From NCBI GenBank assembly GCA_028370155.1, contig CP116670.1, forward strand, positions 124,001 through 188,000: a stretch of 64,000 nt of DNA, written 5' to 3'. Positions within the stretch are counted from its first letter, which is position 1; each line of letters begins with the position of its first letter. The stretch is from Arthrobacter sp. OVS8 (GTDB lineage: Bacteria > Actinomycetota > Actinomycetes > Actinomycetales > Micrococcaceae). A program made the position numbers and the translations under genes. Below, in pieces: positions 9,574-18,898 of this stretch. The notes under the pieces were generated by a model. That model was not told where the DNA came from, made no database searches, and saw nothing but the letters and a program-made list of their open reading frames with translations.

Positions 9574-10380
9574 ATGCACCGCTCTGTAGCCGCCCGCCTG
9601 GCCTTCAAGACCGTGGCCGACACCAAGGTCGCCCTGGCGGTGTCGGTGGCCCGAAACGCCGGCTACACCAGCTTCGTGGAGTCCCTGTCCGTGACGGCCG
9701 GCGGCGAAGATGTCCCGCTGACCGAGCTCTCCGACCACCACGGCGGGCGCTTCCACTACATGGAATTCGCCGAACCCGCCGACGTGCTGGTGGAGTACAC
9801 GGCCGCCGTTTCGGGGTTCGCCCTGCCGGAGGAACCCCGGCTGATGGAACTCATCCGCTACGTCCGGCCGAGCCGCTACGCCGAGTCCGACCGGCTCCTG
9901 CCCACCGCCTACGCGGAATTCGGCGGGCTGCAGGGCGAAGAGCTGGTGCACGCGGTGCGCAACTGGGTCTTCAGCGAGCTGCGCTACATCAGCGGATCCT
10001 CCCGCGGGACCGACGGCGCCGTTGAGACGCTGCTGCACCGCCGCGGGGTCTGCCGCGACTTCGCCCACCTGGCCATCTCCCTGCTGCGCGCCAAGAACGT
10101 ACCGGCCCGGCTGGCCGCCGTGTACGCCCCGGGGCTGAACCCCATGGACTTCCACGCCGTGGCCGAAGCCCACGTCAACGGTGCCTGGCACGTCATCGAT
10201 CCCACCGGCCTGGCTCCCCGGGAGAGCATGCTGCGGATCACCGCCGGCCGGGACTCCTCGGACACCGCGTTCCTGTCGACGGTGGGCGGCAGCCTGTCGC
10301 TGACGCAGCTGCAGGTGACCGCCGTCGTCGACGGCGACCTGCCGGACGAGGACCCGGCGAAGGCCGTCACCCTCCGCTAG
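9574..10380 (+). CDS. Transglutaminase-like (papain-fold) domain protein
   Basis: Intact 268-residue protein. The C-terminal half carries the transglutaminase-like triad: Cys in HRRGVCRDFAHLAISLLRA (about residue 157), His in MDFHAVAEAHVNGAW (about 191) and Asp in VIDPTGLAPRESML (about 207). The N-terminal half (FVESLSVTAGGEDVPLTEL, DVLVEYTAAVSGF) matches the beta domain of bacterial transglutaminase-like enzymes related to cyanophycin- or peptide-processing proteins. No signal peptide. SD-like CCGGAG precedes the ATG. The reaction may be peptide cleavage or amide exchange; the substrate is unknown. Confidence 0.85.
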   Translation: MHRSVAARLAFKTVADTKVALAVSVARNAGYTSFVESLSVTAGGEDVPLTELSDHHGGRFHYMEFAEPADVLVEYTAAVSGFALPEEPRLMELIRYVRPSRYAESDRLLPTAYAEFGGLQGEELVHAVRNWVFSELRYISGSSRGTDGAVETLLHRRGVCRDFAHLAISLLRAKNVPARLAAVYAPGLNPMDFHAVAEAHVNGAWHVIDPTGLAPRESMLRITAGRDSSDTAFLSTVGGSLSLTQLQVTAVVDGDLPDEDPAKAVTLR

Positions 10381-10420
10381 GGATGGTCCGCCAGGCACGC
10401 CTCGGTCCCGACGGGCACGA

Positions 10421-11361
10421 TCACTGCTGGACGCGCTGGCGGTAGTGGCGCGGGGTAACGCCGGTGTCGTTCAGGAAATGCCGGTTGAAGTTGGAGAGAT
10501 TCGAGAAGCCGACCTCGTAGCAAATGTCGGAGATCGCTTTGTCGCTGTGCTCCAGCAGGCGCCGTGCGTGGGCGAGCCGCAGTTTGCGGACCAGGTCGCT
10601 GAAGTTCTGGCCGGTGGCGCGTTTGAAGTATTTCGAAAACGTCGGCTCTGACATCCCCACCAGCGCGGCGGCCTCGGACATCTTGACGCTGCCGGCGTGG
10701 TTACTGAAGACGTATTCGAGGACGATGTCCACCACGGCCGCAGCCTGGCCGTCCAGCTGGGGCCTGAACCATTCGTCGGCCAGGTAGCGCCGCTCCTCCT
10801 GCGGTGCACGGGCAAGGGTCCCCAGCAGCTCAAAAGATGGTGCAGCCGCTCCAACCCGGTGGATGTGCCCATCGCGTCGATGGACGCGGCGGCCGTCCGG
10901 GCCGTCCGTCCCAGGAACTCGATTCCGCGGGAGGATTGTTCCAGCAGGGGTTTGACCTCGGCCATTTCAGGAATGATCGACGCCGCCTGTTCAACCCATT
11001 TTCCGTCGAACTGGATGAGGGCGTCCCTGCCCTGGAGGACTTCTCCGGGCTCGAGATCGCTGACCCAGTCGTGCGGCAGCCCCGACCCCACCAGCACGAC
11101 ATGTCCGGCCTCGAACGTCCCGATGTGGTCTCCCACGATGAACTTTCCGGTGCCTTTCCGGATCAGGTGCAGCTCGTATTCAGGATGGTAGTTCCAACGT
11201 GCCACCGGACTGGGATAGTCATGCTCATGCCACCGGACCGAATGGTTCGGGTCCTCCGGAATGACTTCCCGGTTGGCGCGCATCCCCAGCAGCCGTTCTG
11301 CAAGCCGGGCCGCCGCACTGTCGACCGGGTCTGCGCCGCCGCTGGGATCTGCTGCGCTCAT
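10421..11361 (-). CDS. AraC family regulator with cupin sensor (one frame break)
   Basis: N-terminal cupin/AraC-binding domain (ARWNYHPEYELHLIRKGTG, FIVGDHIGTFEAGHVVLVG, LPHDWVSD) followed by a two-helix-turn-helix AraC domain (MSEAAALVGMSEPTFSKYFK, then DICYEVGFSNLSNFNRHFL). About 313 residues. The frame breaks near 10834, where cttttgag should have five T to read HHLFELLGTLARAP. Start ATG 11361 was chosen for its SD (AGGGAG 8 nt upstream). It is divergent from the polyol transport operon and so most likely activates that operon in response to a sugar alcohol. The ligand is inferred from context. Confidence 0.88.
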
Positions 11362-11633
11362 CGTGATTCTCCCTGCGTCCGGGTTATGAAATAGCGACAA
11401 CCTCTGCGCTGCCTGCTCCCAGCGTAGCGCCCGACCGGGCGCAGTTGCGGAAAATTAGTATCAGAAACTGGCAACCACGGCGCTAGTTGTGCCCTATGCC
11501 GCAGGCCTAATCTTAAGGAACATCAGCGAGGCGCCCCGGCTTCCAGCCCAGGTCCCGCATTCGGCGCCGCACCCCGACACAGCAGTCGGAGCGCAGGTCG
11601 CATTGCATCCCCGAAGAACAAAGGAGTCCTTGA
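11362..11633. promoter_or_regulatory. Divergent promoter region of the polyol cluster
   Basis: A 272-bp region between the AraC gene and the transport operon. It contains an A/T-richer stretch near 11440-11475 (gcggaaaattagtatcagaa) flanked by the inverted half-sites GTTGC and GGCAAC, a plausible AraC operator. Near the right end AAAGGAG (11620s) is the SD of the binding-protein gene. No confident -35/-10 pair was found. Confidence 0.4.
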
Positions 11634-12980
11634 ATGCGCGCAAAAACACGCGTCGCCGCGTTGGCCGCAGGTGCCCTCTGCGTGGCACTCAGCGCCTCGG
11701 CCTGTGCAGGAGCAGGCGGAGGAAATTCGGCAGATGACCCGAACGCCATCAATGTCCTGATGGTGAACAACCCCCAGATGGAGGACCTGCAGCGGCTCAC
11801 CGCGGAAAACTTCACCCAGGAAACCGGCATCAGGGTCAACTACACCGTCCTGCCGGAAAACGACGTCCGCGCCAAGATCAGCCAGGAGTTCTCGAGCCAG
11901 GCCGGCCAGTACGACATTGCGTCGCTGTCCAACTACGAGATCCCGTTCTACTCCGCCAACGGCTGGCTGGCACCGCTGGACCATGTGGCCAAAGATCCCG
12001 AGTTCAACCAGGCCGACATCCTGCCGGCCTACACCGCTTCGCTGACCGGCAAGGACGGCAAGCTCTACGGCGAACCGTTTTATGGAGAGTCGTCCTTCCT
12101 GATGTACAGGAAGGACATCTTCGATACCAGAGGCCTGACCATGCCGGAGAAGCCCACCTGGGATGAGGTCGCAGCCCTGGCCGCCCAGGCCGACGGCGCC
12201 GCCCCGGGCATGAAGGGGATCTGCCTGCGCGGCCAGCCCGGCTGGGGCCAGGTCTTCGCACCGCTGACCACGGTGGTGAACACCTTCGGCGGGACATGGT
12301 TCGACAAGGACTGGAACGCGCAGGTCAACAGCCCGGAATTCACCGCAGCAGTCGAGTTCTACACCAAGCTGGTCCGGGACCACGGTCCGGCGGGGGCCGC
12401 CCAGGCCGGGTTCACCGAGTGCCTGAACAACATGAGCCAGGGCAAGGTCGCCATGTGGTACGACGCCACCTCAGCGGCCGGCGCCCTGGAAGCAGAGGCC
12501 TCCCCGGTGAAGGGAAAGATCGGCTACGCCCAGGCCCCGGTAAGGGAAACCAAGTCCTCGGGCTGGCTGTGGACCTGGTCCTGGGCAGTGCAGGCGGCCT
12601 CCAAGAAGCAGGATGCCGCCGGCAAGTTCATCGCCTGGGCCAGCTCGAAGAAGTACGAGGAACTGGTCGCGTCCAAGCTCGGCTGGTCCAAAGTCCCGTC
12701 CGGCAAGCGCATCTCCACCTACGAGAACACCGAGTTCCAGCAGGCCGCACCCTTCTTTGAAGCCGAACGCTTCGCCATCGAGAACGCCGATCCGACCAAC
12801 CCCGGCGTCCAGCCGCGTCCGGCCGTGGGCATCCAGTTTGTCGGCATTCCCGAGTTCGCCGCCCTGGGCACCAGGGTGTCCCAGGGCGTGAGCTCCGTCA
12901 TCGCCGGCCAGGGGACTGTCGCCGACGCCGTCGCCAAGGGGCAGGAAGCCGCACAAAAAGTCGGCGACAAGTACAAGTAG
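11634..12980 (+). CDS. ABC transporter sugar-alcohol-binding lipoprotein
   Basis: Intact 448-residue family 1 extracellular solute-binding protein. The signal peptide ends in a lipobox (LSASAC, Cys about residue 24), so the product is anchored outside the membrane. Mature features: INVLMVNNPQMEDLQRLTA, FTQETGIRVNYTVLPEN, YDIASLSNYEIPFYSANGW, KLYGEPFYGESSFLMYRKD, MPEKPTWDEVAALA, GKVAMWYDATSAAG and SSGWLWTWSWAVQAAS. These match SmoE/MtlE-like polyol receptors. A good SD (AAAGGAG) precedes the ATG. It starts the operon with two permeases, a polyol dehydrogenase and a sugar kinase, supporting sorbitol, mannitol or a related alditol as ligand. Confidence 0.9.
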   Translation: MRAKTRVAALAAGALCVALSASACAGAGGGNSADDPNAINVLMVNNPQMEDLQRLTAENFTQETGIRVNYTVLPENDVRAKISQEFSSQAGQYDIASLSNYEIPFYSANGWLAPLDHVAKDPEFNQADILPAYTASLTGKDGKLYGEPFYGESSFLMYRKDIFDTRGLTMPEKPTWDEVAALAAQADGAAPGMKGICLRGQPGWGQVFAPLTTVVNTFGGTWFDKDWNAQVNSPEFTAAVEFYTKLVRDHGPAGAAQAGFTECLNNMSQGKVAMWYDATSAAGALEAEASPVKGKIGYAQAPVRETKSSGWLWTWSWAVQAASKKQDAAGKFIAWASSKKYEELVASKLGWSKVPSGKRISTYENTEFQQAAPFFEAERFAIENADPTNPGVQPRPAVGIQFVGIPEFAALGTRVSQGVSSVIAGQGTVADAVAKGQEAAQKVGDKYK

Positions 12981-13006
12981 CCACAACCCAACTGCAGGAG
13001 AACATC

Positions 13007-13984
13007 ATGACTAACGCAACGGCGCGCGTCTCCCGGCACGGGAGCACCACAGCCAAACCTTCCAGAGACACCAGAGACACCCGAGCACGGGAACGCGCCG
13101 TGGCCTGGGTGCGGCGTGCACCGCTGCTGCCGGCCCTGATCTTCCTCATCATCGTCACCCAGCTTCCGTTCGTGGTGACACTGTTCATCTCATTCATGAA
13201 CTGGAACAGCCTCAGCCCGGACACGACCGGTTTTGCCGGGTTCGACAACTACATCCAGGTCCTCACCGATCCCTACTTTCTGCAGGCGATCGTCACCACC
13301 ATTGTCATGACCGTCTCCGTGGTCCTGGCCAGCCTGGTCCTCGGCCTTGGCCTGGCCCTGCTCCTGGACAAGAAGTTCATCGGCCGCGGACTGGCGCGGA
13401 CCCTGCTGATCGCACCCTTCCTCGTAGTGCCGGTGGCTGCGGCGCTCATCTGGAAGCACGCCATCCTCAACCCCGTCTACGGCCTGATCAACGGCACACT
13501 CACCTGGGTCTGGTCACTCTTCGGCAGCGACACCCCGCCCCAGACTGACCTGCTGTCCTCGGCGCCCCTGCTGGCGATCATCATCTCGCTGGTCTGGCAG
13601 TGGACACCGTTCATGATGCTCATCCTGCTCGCCGGCCTGCAGTCCCGTCCCATGGACACGGTCGAAGCCGCCCAAATGGACGGCGCCACTCCCTGGGCGA
13701 TTTTCCGCCACCTCACCCTGCCGCACCTGCGGCAGTATCTGGAACTCGGCGGCCTGCTCGGAGCCATCTACATCGTGCAGAACTTCGACGCCGTCTTCAC
13801 CCTCACCTCCGGCGGCCTGGGCACGGCCAACCTGCCCTACGCCATCTACGAAACGTTCTACTACGCCAACGAATACGGCCTGGCGTCCGCCGCCGGCGTC
13901 GTGGTGGTCATCGGCACCATCATCGTGGCGACCTTCGCACTCCGCACCGTTTTCTCGCTCTTCAAGAAGGAGGCAGCACGATGA
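13007..13984 (+). CDS. ABC sugar-alcohol transporter permease, first subunit
   Basis: Intact 325-residue MalF/UgpA-type permease. After a basic N-terminus there are about six membrane helices, beginning APLLPALIFLIIVTQLPFVV and later SVVLASLVLGLGLALLLDKK. The cytoplasmic EAA loop reads VEAAQMDGATPWAIFRHLTL and docks the ATPase. Seven codons of intergenic sequence with an SD (GCAGGAG) follow the binding protein, and its last bases overlap the next permease (ATGA at 13981-13984). No ATP-binding subunit lies in the operon, so a shared MsiK-type ATPase from elsewhere is expected. Confidence 0.92.
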   Translation: MTNATARVSRHGSTTAKPSRDTRDTRARERAVAWVRRAPLLPALIFLIIVTQLPFVVTLFISFMNWNSLSPDTTGFAGFDNYIQVLTDPYFLQAIVTTIVMTVSVVLASLVLGLGLALLLDKKFIGRGLARTLLIAPFLVVPVAAALIWKHAILNPVYGLINGTLTWVWSLFGSDTPPQTDLLSSAPLLAIIISLVWQWTPFMMLILLAGLQSRPMDTVEAAQMDGATPWAIFRHLTLPHLRQYLELGGLLGAIYIVQNFDAVFTLTSGGLGTANLPYAIYETFYYANEYGLASAAGVVVVIGTIIVATFALRTVFSLFKKEAAR

Positions 13985-14898
13985 GCACGCTCACCCCCAC
14001 CGAGCGCCGGGCATCCGTCCCCGGCCCGAACGTCCGCAGTACGGGTTCACGGCGCCGCGGCAAGTCCCGCATGGACCCCACCCGGAACAACACGGCCGCC
14101 GGCATCGCGGCCTGGCTGCTGGCCCTGCTGTTCGCAGTGCCGGTCCTGTGGATGATCCTGACGTCCTTCCACTCGGAAACGGACGCCGCGACCAATCCGC
14201 CCTCCATCGCCGCTGACCTCACGCTGGACGCGTACCAGGAGTTCTTCGGGGCAACGTCCGGGGTCAGCCCGTGGCCGTCACTGATCAACTCCGCGACCGC
14301 CTCGATCTTCTCCACCGTCCTGGTGCTGCTGCTGGCGATCCCCGCAGCGTACGCCCTGTCGATCCGTCCGGTGAAGAAGTGGTCCGACGTGATGTTCTTC
14401 TTCCTCTCCACCAAGATGATGCCCGTCGTCGCCGCGGTCCTGCCGCTTTACCTCGTCGCCAAAAACATCGGCGCGCTGGACAACATCTGGTTCCTGGTCC
14501 TGATGTACACCTCGATGAACCTGCCCATCGCCGTGTGGATGATGCGGTCCTTCCTCGACGAAGTGCCGGTCGAAATGCTGGAGGCCGCCCAGATTGACGG
14601 CGCGGGCCTGCTGCTGACACTCCGGAAGGTGGTGGCCCCCGTGGCAATGCCCGGCATCGCCGCCACCGCCCTGATCTGCTTCATCTTCAGCTGGAACGAA
14701 CTGCTCCTGGCCCGGGTCCTCACCGGCGTCGTGGCCGGCACCGCCCCGGTCTTCCTCACCGGCTTCGTCTCCGGCCAGGGACTGTTCCTCGCCAAGGTCT
14801 GCGCGGCCGCGGTCATCATCTCCCTGCCGGTTCTGTTCGCCGGCTTCGCCGCCCAGGACAAACTCGTCCAAGGACTCTCACTCGGCGCCGTCAAATAG
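13981..14898 (+). CDS. ABC sugar-alcohol transporter permease, second subunit
   Basis: Intact 305-residue MalG/UgpE-type permease. The start overlaps the previous stop (ATGA). A Thr/Arg-rich cytoplasmic N-terminus precedes the first helix (AWLLALLFAVPVLWMILTSF). Then come NSATASIFSTVLVLLLAIP, SDVMFFFLSTKMMPVVAAVL, the EAA loop EMLEAAQIDGAGLLLTLRKV and a last helix near VIISLPVLFAGF. It forms a heterodimer with the preceding permease. The S-T-K-M-M-P-V motif and loop sequence are typical of polyol (SmoG/MtlG) systems. Confidence 0.92.
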   Translation: MSTLTPTERRASVPGPNVRSTGSRRRGKSRMDPTRNNTAAGIAAWLLALLFAVPVLWMILTSFHSETDAATNPPSIAADLTLDAYQEFFGATSGVSPWPSLINSATASIFSTVLVLLLAIPAAYALSIRPVKKWSDVMFFFLSTKMMPVVAAVLPLYLVAKNIGALDNIWFLVLMYTSMNLPIAVWMMRSFLDEVPVEMLEAAQIDGAGLLLTLRKVVAPVAMPGIAATALICFIFSWNELLLARVLTGVVAGTAPVFLTGFVSGQGLFLAKVCAAAVIISLPVLFAGFAAQDKLVQGLSLGAVK

Positions 14899-14980
14899 CG
14901 TCGCCAAATGGCCCGCCACATAGCGCGCCGGCAAACAGCCGCCACCGCCCTCCGATTTGTACAGGAAAAGGATTACTTCG

Positions 14981-16040
14981 ATGACAACCTCAACCGCACA
15001 GTCCCGCACCCCGGACATCCGGACGTACCGGCCACGATGCGCGCCGCCGTCCTCAAGCGCAAGGACCAGATGGCTCTGGAAACCCTGGCCGTCCCGCAGC
15101 TGGACCCGGATCAGGTCCTGGTGCAGGTCGCCGCCGTCGGCGTCTGCGGCAGCGACGTCCACTATTACGAGCACGGCCGGATCGGCGATTACGTCGTGGA
15201 CCACCCGCTGATCCTCGGCCACGAACTTTCCGGACGGATCGCCGGCGTCGGTAGCGCCGTGGACCCCGCCCGCATCGGCCGGCGGGTCGCCGTCGAGCCC
15301 CAGCGGCCCTGCCGCACCTGCAAGCAGTGCAAAGCGGGACGGTACAACCTGTGCCCCGACATCGAGTTCTACGCCACGCCGCCGGTCGACGGCGCCTTCG
15401 CCGAATACGTCACCATCCAGAGCGACTTCGCCTACGACATCCCGGACAACGTCAGTGACGAGGCGGCCGCGCTCATCGAGCCGCTCTCGGTGGGCCTCTG
15501 GGCCTGCGAACGCGCCGGGATCAAGCCCGGCAGCCGCGTGCTGATCGCCGGCGCCGCCCGATCGGCATCATCGCAGCCCAGGCCGCCCGTGCGTTCGGCG
15601 CCACCGAAATCTACATCACGGATATCGCCGACGACCGCCTGGCCTTCGCCCTGGAACACGGCGCCACCCACGCCCTGAACGCCAGGACGGACAGCGTTGA
15701 AGGGCTCGACGTCGACGCGTTCATCGACGCGTCCGGCGCCCCGCAAGCCGTCCGCTCCGGCATCAAAGCCGTGGGACCGGCCGGCCGGGTGATCCTGGTG
15801 GGGCTCGGGGCCGACGACGTCGAGCTCCCCGTTTCATACATCCAGAACCGGGAGATCTGGCTCTCCGGAGTCTTCCGCTACACCAACACCTGGCCGCTGG
15901 CCATCCGGCTGATCGCGGACGGCAAGGTGGACCTGGACATCCTGGTCACCGGCAGGTTCGCCCTGGCCGACGCCGAAGAAGCGCTCAAATCCGGCAAACA
16001 GCCCGGCCAGCTCAAAGCCGTCGTTTACCCCGGCCGCTGA
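14981..16040 (+). CDS. Zinc-dependent polyol (sorbitol/xylitol-type) dehydrogenase (two frame breaks)
   Basis: Medium-chain dehydrogenase oxidising an alditol to a ketose with NAD. Visible: MRAAVLKRKDQMALETLAVP, catalytic-zinc region GVCGSDVHYYEHGRIGDYVV and LILGHELSGRIAGVG, the structural zinc four-cysteine loop CRTCKQCKAGRYNLCPD, ALIEPLSVGLWACERAG, the Rossmann segment split at gccggcgccgcccg near 15560 (GAGPIGIIAAQ when one G is restored), and DIADDRLAFALEHGATHALN. The start at 14981 (AGGAAAAGGATT upstream) needs one base restored near 15018; an internal ATG at 15037 is an alternative. Together with the following kinase it gives a sorbitol-to-fructose-to-fructose-6-phosphate route. Confidence 0.88.
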
Positions 16041-16064
16041 GAAGAAGACAGCAGGGAAGCAGCC

Positions 16065-17073
16065 ATGCCAGCAAACGAAGTTAAGGTGGTCGTCGTCGGC
16101 GAGTCACTTGTCGACATCATCAGCGATCCCGCCCAGCCGGAGGCGATCCAGGTCCACCCGGGCGGCAGCCCGCTCAACGTGGCGGTCGGGGCCGCGCGCC
16201 TTGGCCTGCGGACGAGCCTGGTGACCCACTACGCCGATGACCGGCACGGGCTCGTGATCGACGAACATCTGCGGGCGAACGGCGTCCAGGTGATCAACGG
16301 CGGAACCGCGCCGACGTCGACGGCCCTGGCCGAGCTGGGGCCGGACGGTGCCGCCCGCTACACCTTCGCCATCACCTGGGAACTCGACGGCGCCGCCCTG
16401 CCGCCCTCGCCGCCGTCGAAGGTTCCGCCCACGTCCACACGGGATCAATCGCAACTGCTCTCCCGCCGGGGACCAGACCACACTCGCCCTCGTGCGGGCC
16501 GCCCGTGAGCACACAACCGTCAGCTACGATCCCAACTGCCGCCCCGGCATCAGCCCCGATGCGGCCGCAGCGCGCCGGCAGGCGGAACTCTTCGTCGCAG
16601 CCAGCGACGTCGTCAAAGCCAGCGACGAAGACCTCCGCTGGCTCTACCCGGACAGTACCCCGGAGGAAACCCTGGAAGACTGGCTGGCGCTCGGCCCGGC
16701 GGTCGTAGCCTTGACCCGGGGAGCCGCAGGACCGGTCATCGTCTCCCGAAACGGGCGCGTGGAGATGGTTGCCGAATCCATCACCGTGGCGGATACCGTG
16801 GGCGCCGGCGACTCCTTCATGGCCGGTCTCCTCGCCGGGCTCGCCCAGCTCGGAGCACTCGGGGCCGGCGGCAGGACCCGGCTGAATAGTCTGACACGGG
16901 ATGAACTTCATGCTTTGGCTGCCTACGCCAACCGCGCGGCAGCGATCACGTGTTCCCGACAGGGGGCAAATCCGCCCCGAAAGGACGAACTCGGCCCGAT
17001 GTCCGCTGGTCTAGCGACGGGGAATGAAGCCCCTGCTCGTCGTCAACCCGCCCAGGCCCGCCACCGAGGCTAA
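16065..17073 (+). CDS. PfkB family sugar kinase, probable fructokinase (two frame breaks)
   Basis: Ribokinase-fold kinase of about 335 residues. N-terminal VVVVGESLVDIISDP and HPGGSPLNVAVGAARLGL bind the sugar. NCRPGISPD is near the middle, followed by VVKASDEDLRWLYP, VALTRGAAGPVI and the catalytic DTVGAGDSFMAGLLAGLAQ. Breaks lie near 16396 (ctgccgccctc, one G missing from CCGGCCC) and 16465 (gccggggaccag, five G needed to read LPPGDQTTL). The extreme C-terminus after GANPPRKDEL may also be misread. It follows the polyol dehydrogenase by 24 bp and should phosphorylate the ketose produced there. Confidence 0.88.
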
Positions 17074-17087
17074 GGCCGACGTGACGC

Positions 17088-17546
17088 TCAGCGCGCGGCC
17101 ACCGAGGCCCGCAGCTTCTCGGTGAGGCGCAGCAGTTCCTGCTGCTCGGCCGCCGACAGCGCCGGCCCCACCAGGGCCGCGATGTCGCGGACATGCTCCC
17201 TGCCGATCTGCTTCTGCAGGTCCAGGCCCGCCTCGGTAAGCCGGACCAGGACGCCGCGTCCGTCGTCGAGGGCCGGCCGCCGCTCCACGAGGCCCCGCTT
17301 TTCGAGCCGCTCCACCAGCCGGCTCAGGCTGGACTGGCTCAGCAGGACGTGGTCGTTGAGCCTCGTTCTGGCGGAGCCAGCCGGACGGACAGCGCGAGAG
17401 TGTGAAGAGCACGTCATACTCGTTCACGGCCAGGGACTTGAACGCCGGGCCGCCTGCAGCCGGCGCATCACCGCCACCTGGGCGCGGAACAGGGATTCCC
17501 AGGTTTCCGCGGCCAGGCGCACCGGTGATTCGGTGGGCGCTGACAT
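17088..17546 (-). CDS. MarR family transcriptional regulator (frame breaks)
   Basis: Winged-helix MarR regulator of about 150 residues. N-terminal AAETWESLFRAQVAVMRRLQ, then NEYDVLFTLSRCPSGWLRQNE, the recognition helix region LNDHVLLSQSSLSRLVERLE, the wing KRGLVERRPALDDGRGVLVRL and a dimerisation helix to the end. Frame changes: one base lost near 17452 (C run on the coding strand), and a more complex change near 17357 that one simple deletion does not repair. Its ATG overlaps the stop of the flavin monooxygenase upstream (TAATG), so the two are cotranslated and the regulator probably controls that pair. Confidence 0.82.
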
Positions 17547-18687
17547 TACGCGCCGCCCTGCGTGCCGGCGTGGCTGGCGGTGGCGGACTGTCCGGCGGCG
17601 GACTGCCCGGCTGCGGCGAGGGACGCTGCGACGCGGCCGGCGTGGGTGGGCGGTTCGGGCACGTGGGCCGGGGTCTTCTCGGCGTATTCCTTGCGCAGGA
17701 CCGGCAGGACCTCTTCGCCGAACAGGTCCAGCTGCTCCAGCACGGTCTTCAGCGGCAGGCCGGCGTGGTCGATCAGGAACAGCTGGCGCTGGTAGTCGCC
17801 GAAGTATTCGCGGAACGTCAGGGTCTTCTCGATGACTTCCTGCGGGCTGCCGACGGTCAGCGGGGTCTGCGAGGTGAAGTCCTCGAGCGACGGGCCGTGG
17901 CCGTACACCGGGGCGTTGTCAAAGTAGGGCCGGAACTCCTTGACCGCGTCCTGCGAGTTCTTCCGCATGAAGAACTGTCCGCCGAGGCCCACGATCGCCT
18001 GGTCGGCCTTGCCGTGGCCATAGTGCTCGTAGCGTTCGCGGTAGAGGCCGATCAGCTGCTGGTAGTGCTCCTTGGGCCAGAAGATGTTGTTCGCGAAGAA
18101 CCCGTCGCCGTAGTAGGCGGCTACTTCCGCGATCTGCGGCGTGCGGATCGAACCGTGCCACACGAAGGGGCGACGCCGTCGAGCGGGCGCGGGGTGGAGG
18201 TGAAGTTCTGCAGCGGCGTGCGGTGCTTGCCGGACCAGTTGACGGTGTCCTCGTCCCAGAGTCGGCGCAGCAGGGAGTAGTTCTCGATCGCGAGTTCGAT
18301 CCCGTCCTGGATGTTCTTGCCGAACCAGGGGTAGACGGGGGCAGTGTTGCCGCGGCCCAGGACCAGGTCCACACGGCCGTCGGCCAGATGCTGAAGCATC
18401 GCGAAGTCCTCGGCGATCTTCACGGGATCGTTGGTGGTGATCAGCGTGGTGGCCGTGGACAGGATGATGCGCTCGGTCTGTGCCGCGATGTACGCCAGCG
18501 TGGTGGTGGGGGAGGAGGAGAAGAACGGCCGGTTGTGGTGCTCGCCGATCGCGTAGACGTCCATGCCGATTTCCTCGACCTTTTTGGCGATCGCCACGGA
18601 CGCTTTGATGCGCTCGTGTTCCGTGGGGGTGCGGCCCGTGGTGGGGTCGGTGGTGATGTCGCTGACGCTGAATACGCCGATCTGCAT
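17546..18687 (-). CDS. LLM-class FMN-dependent luciferase-like monooxygenase (one frame break)
   Basis: About 380-residue TIM-barrel flavoprotein of the bacterial luciferase-like superfamily. N-terminal MQIGVFSVSDITTDPTTGRT, then VYAIGEHHNRPFFSSSPTTT, IILSTATTLITTNDPVKIAE, VDLVLGRGNTAPVYPWFG, GVAPFVWHGSIRTPQIAEVA and FFANNIFWPKEHYQQLI. It resembles the CE1758 subfamily, whose substrate is unknown. The break near 18168 (aagggg on the plus strand) lacks one base, which restores VAPFVWHG. The ATG at 18687 has an SD (GGAAAGG). The C-terminus has a low-complexity Ala/Gly/Ser tail. Its partner is the overlapping MarR gene; no flavin reductase is adjacent. Confidence 0.87.
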
Positions 18688-18898
18688 GATGTGCCTTTCC
18701 GTGGCCGGAGACTTCCGGGAGCTGTTTCCTACTATATCCGATTTACATGTATTTGCATCTATCGACCGGTACAACGCCCGCCGCGTCCAAATATTCCCTG
18801 CCCTGCCGCGGCCCCGTTTCCCGCCGGCGGCGGCACGCGGGCCTAGGATGCAATCAATCGGCTGGCCTCCAGGTGCTCAGCCCGCCCGGAAGGTTGCC

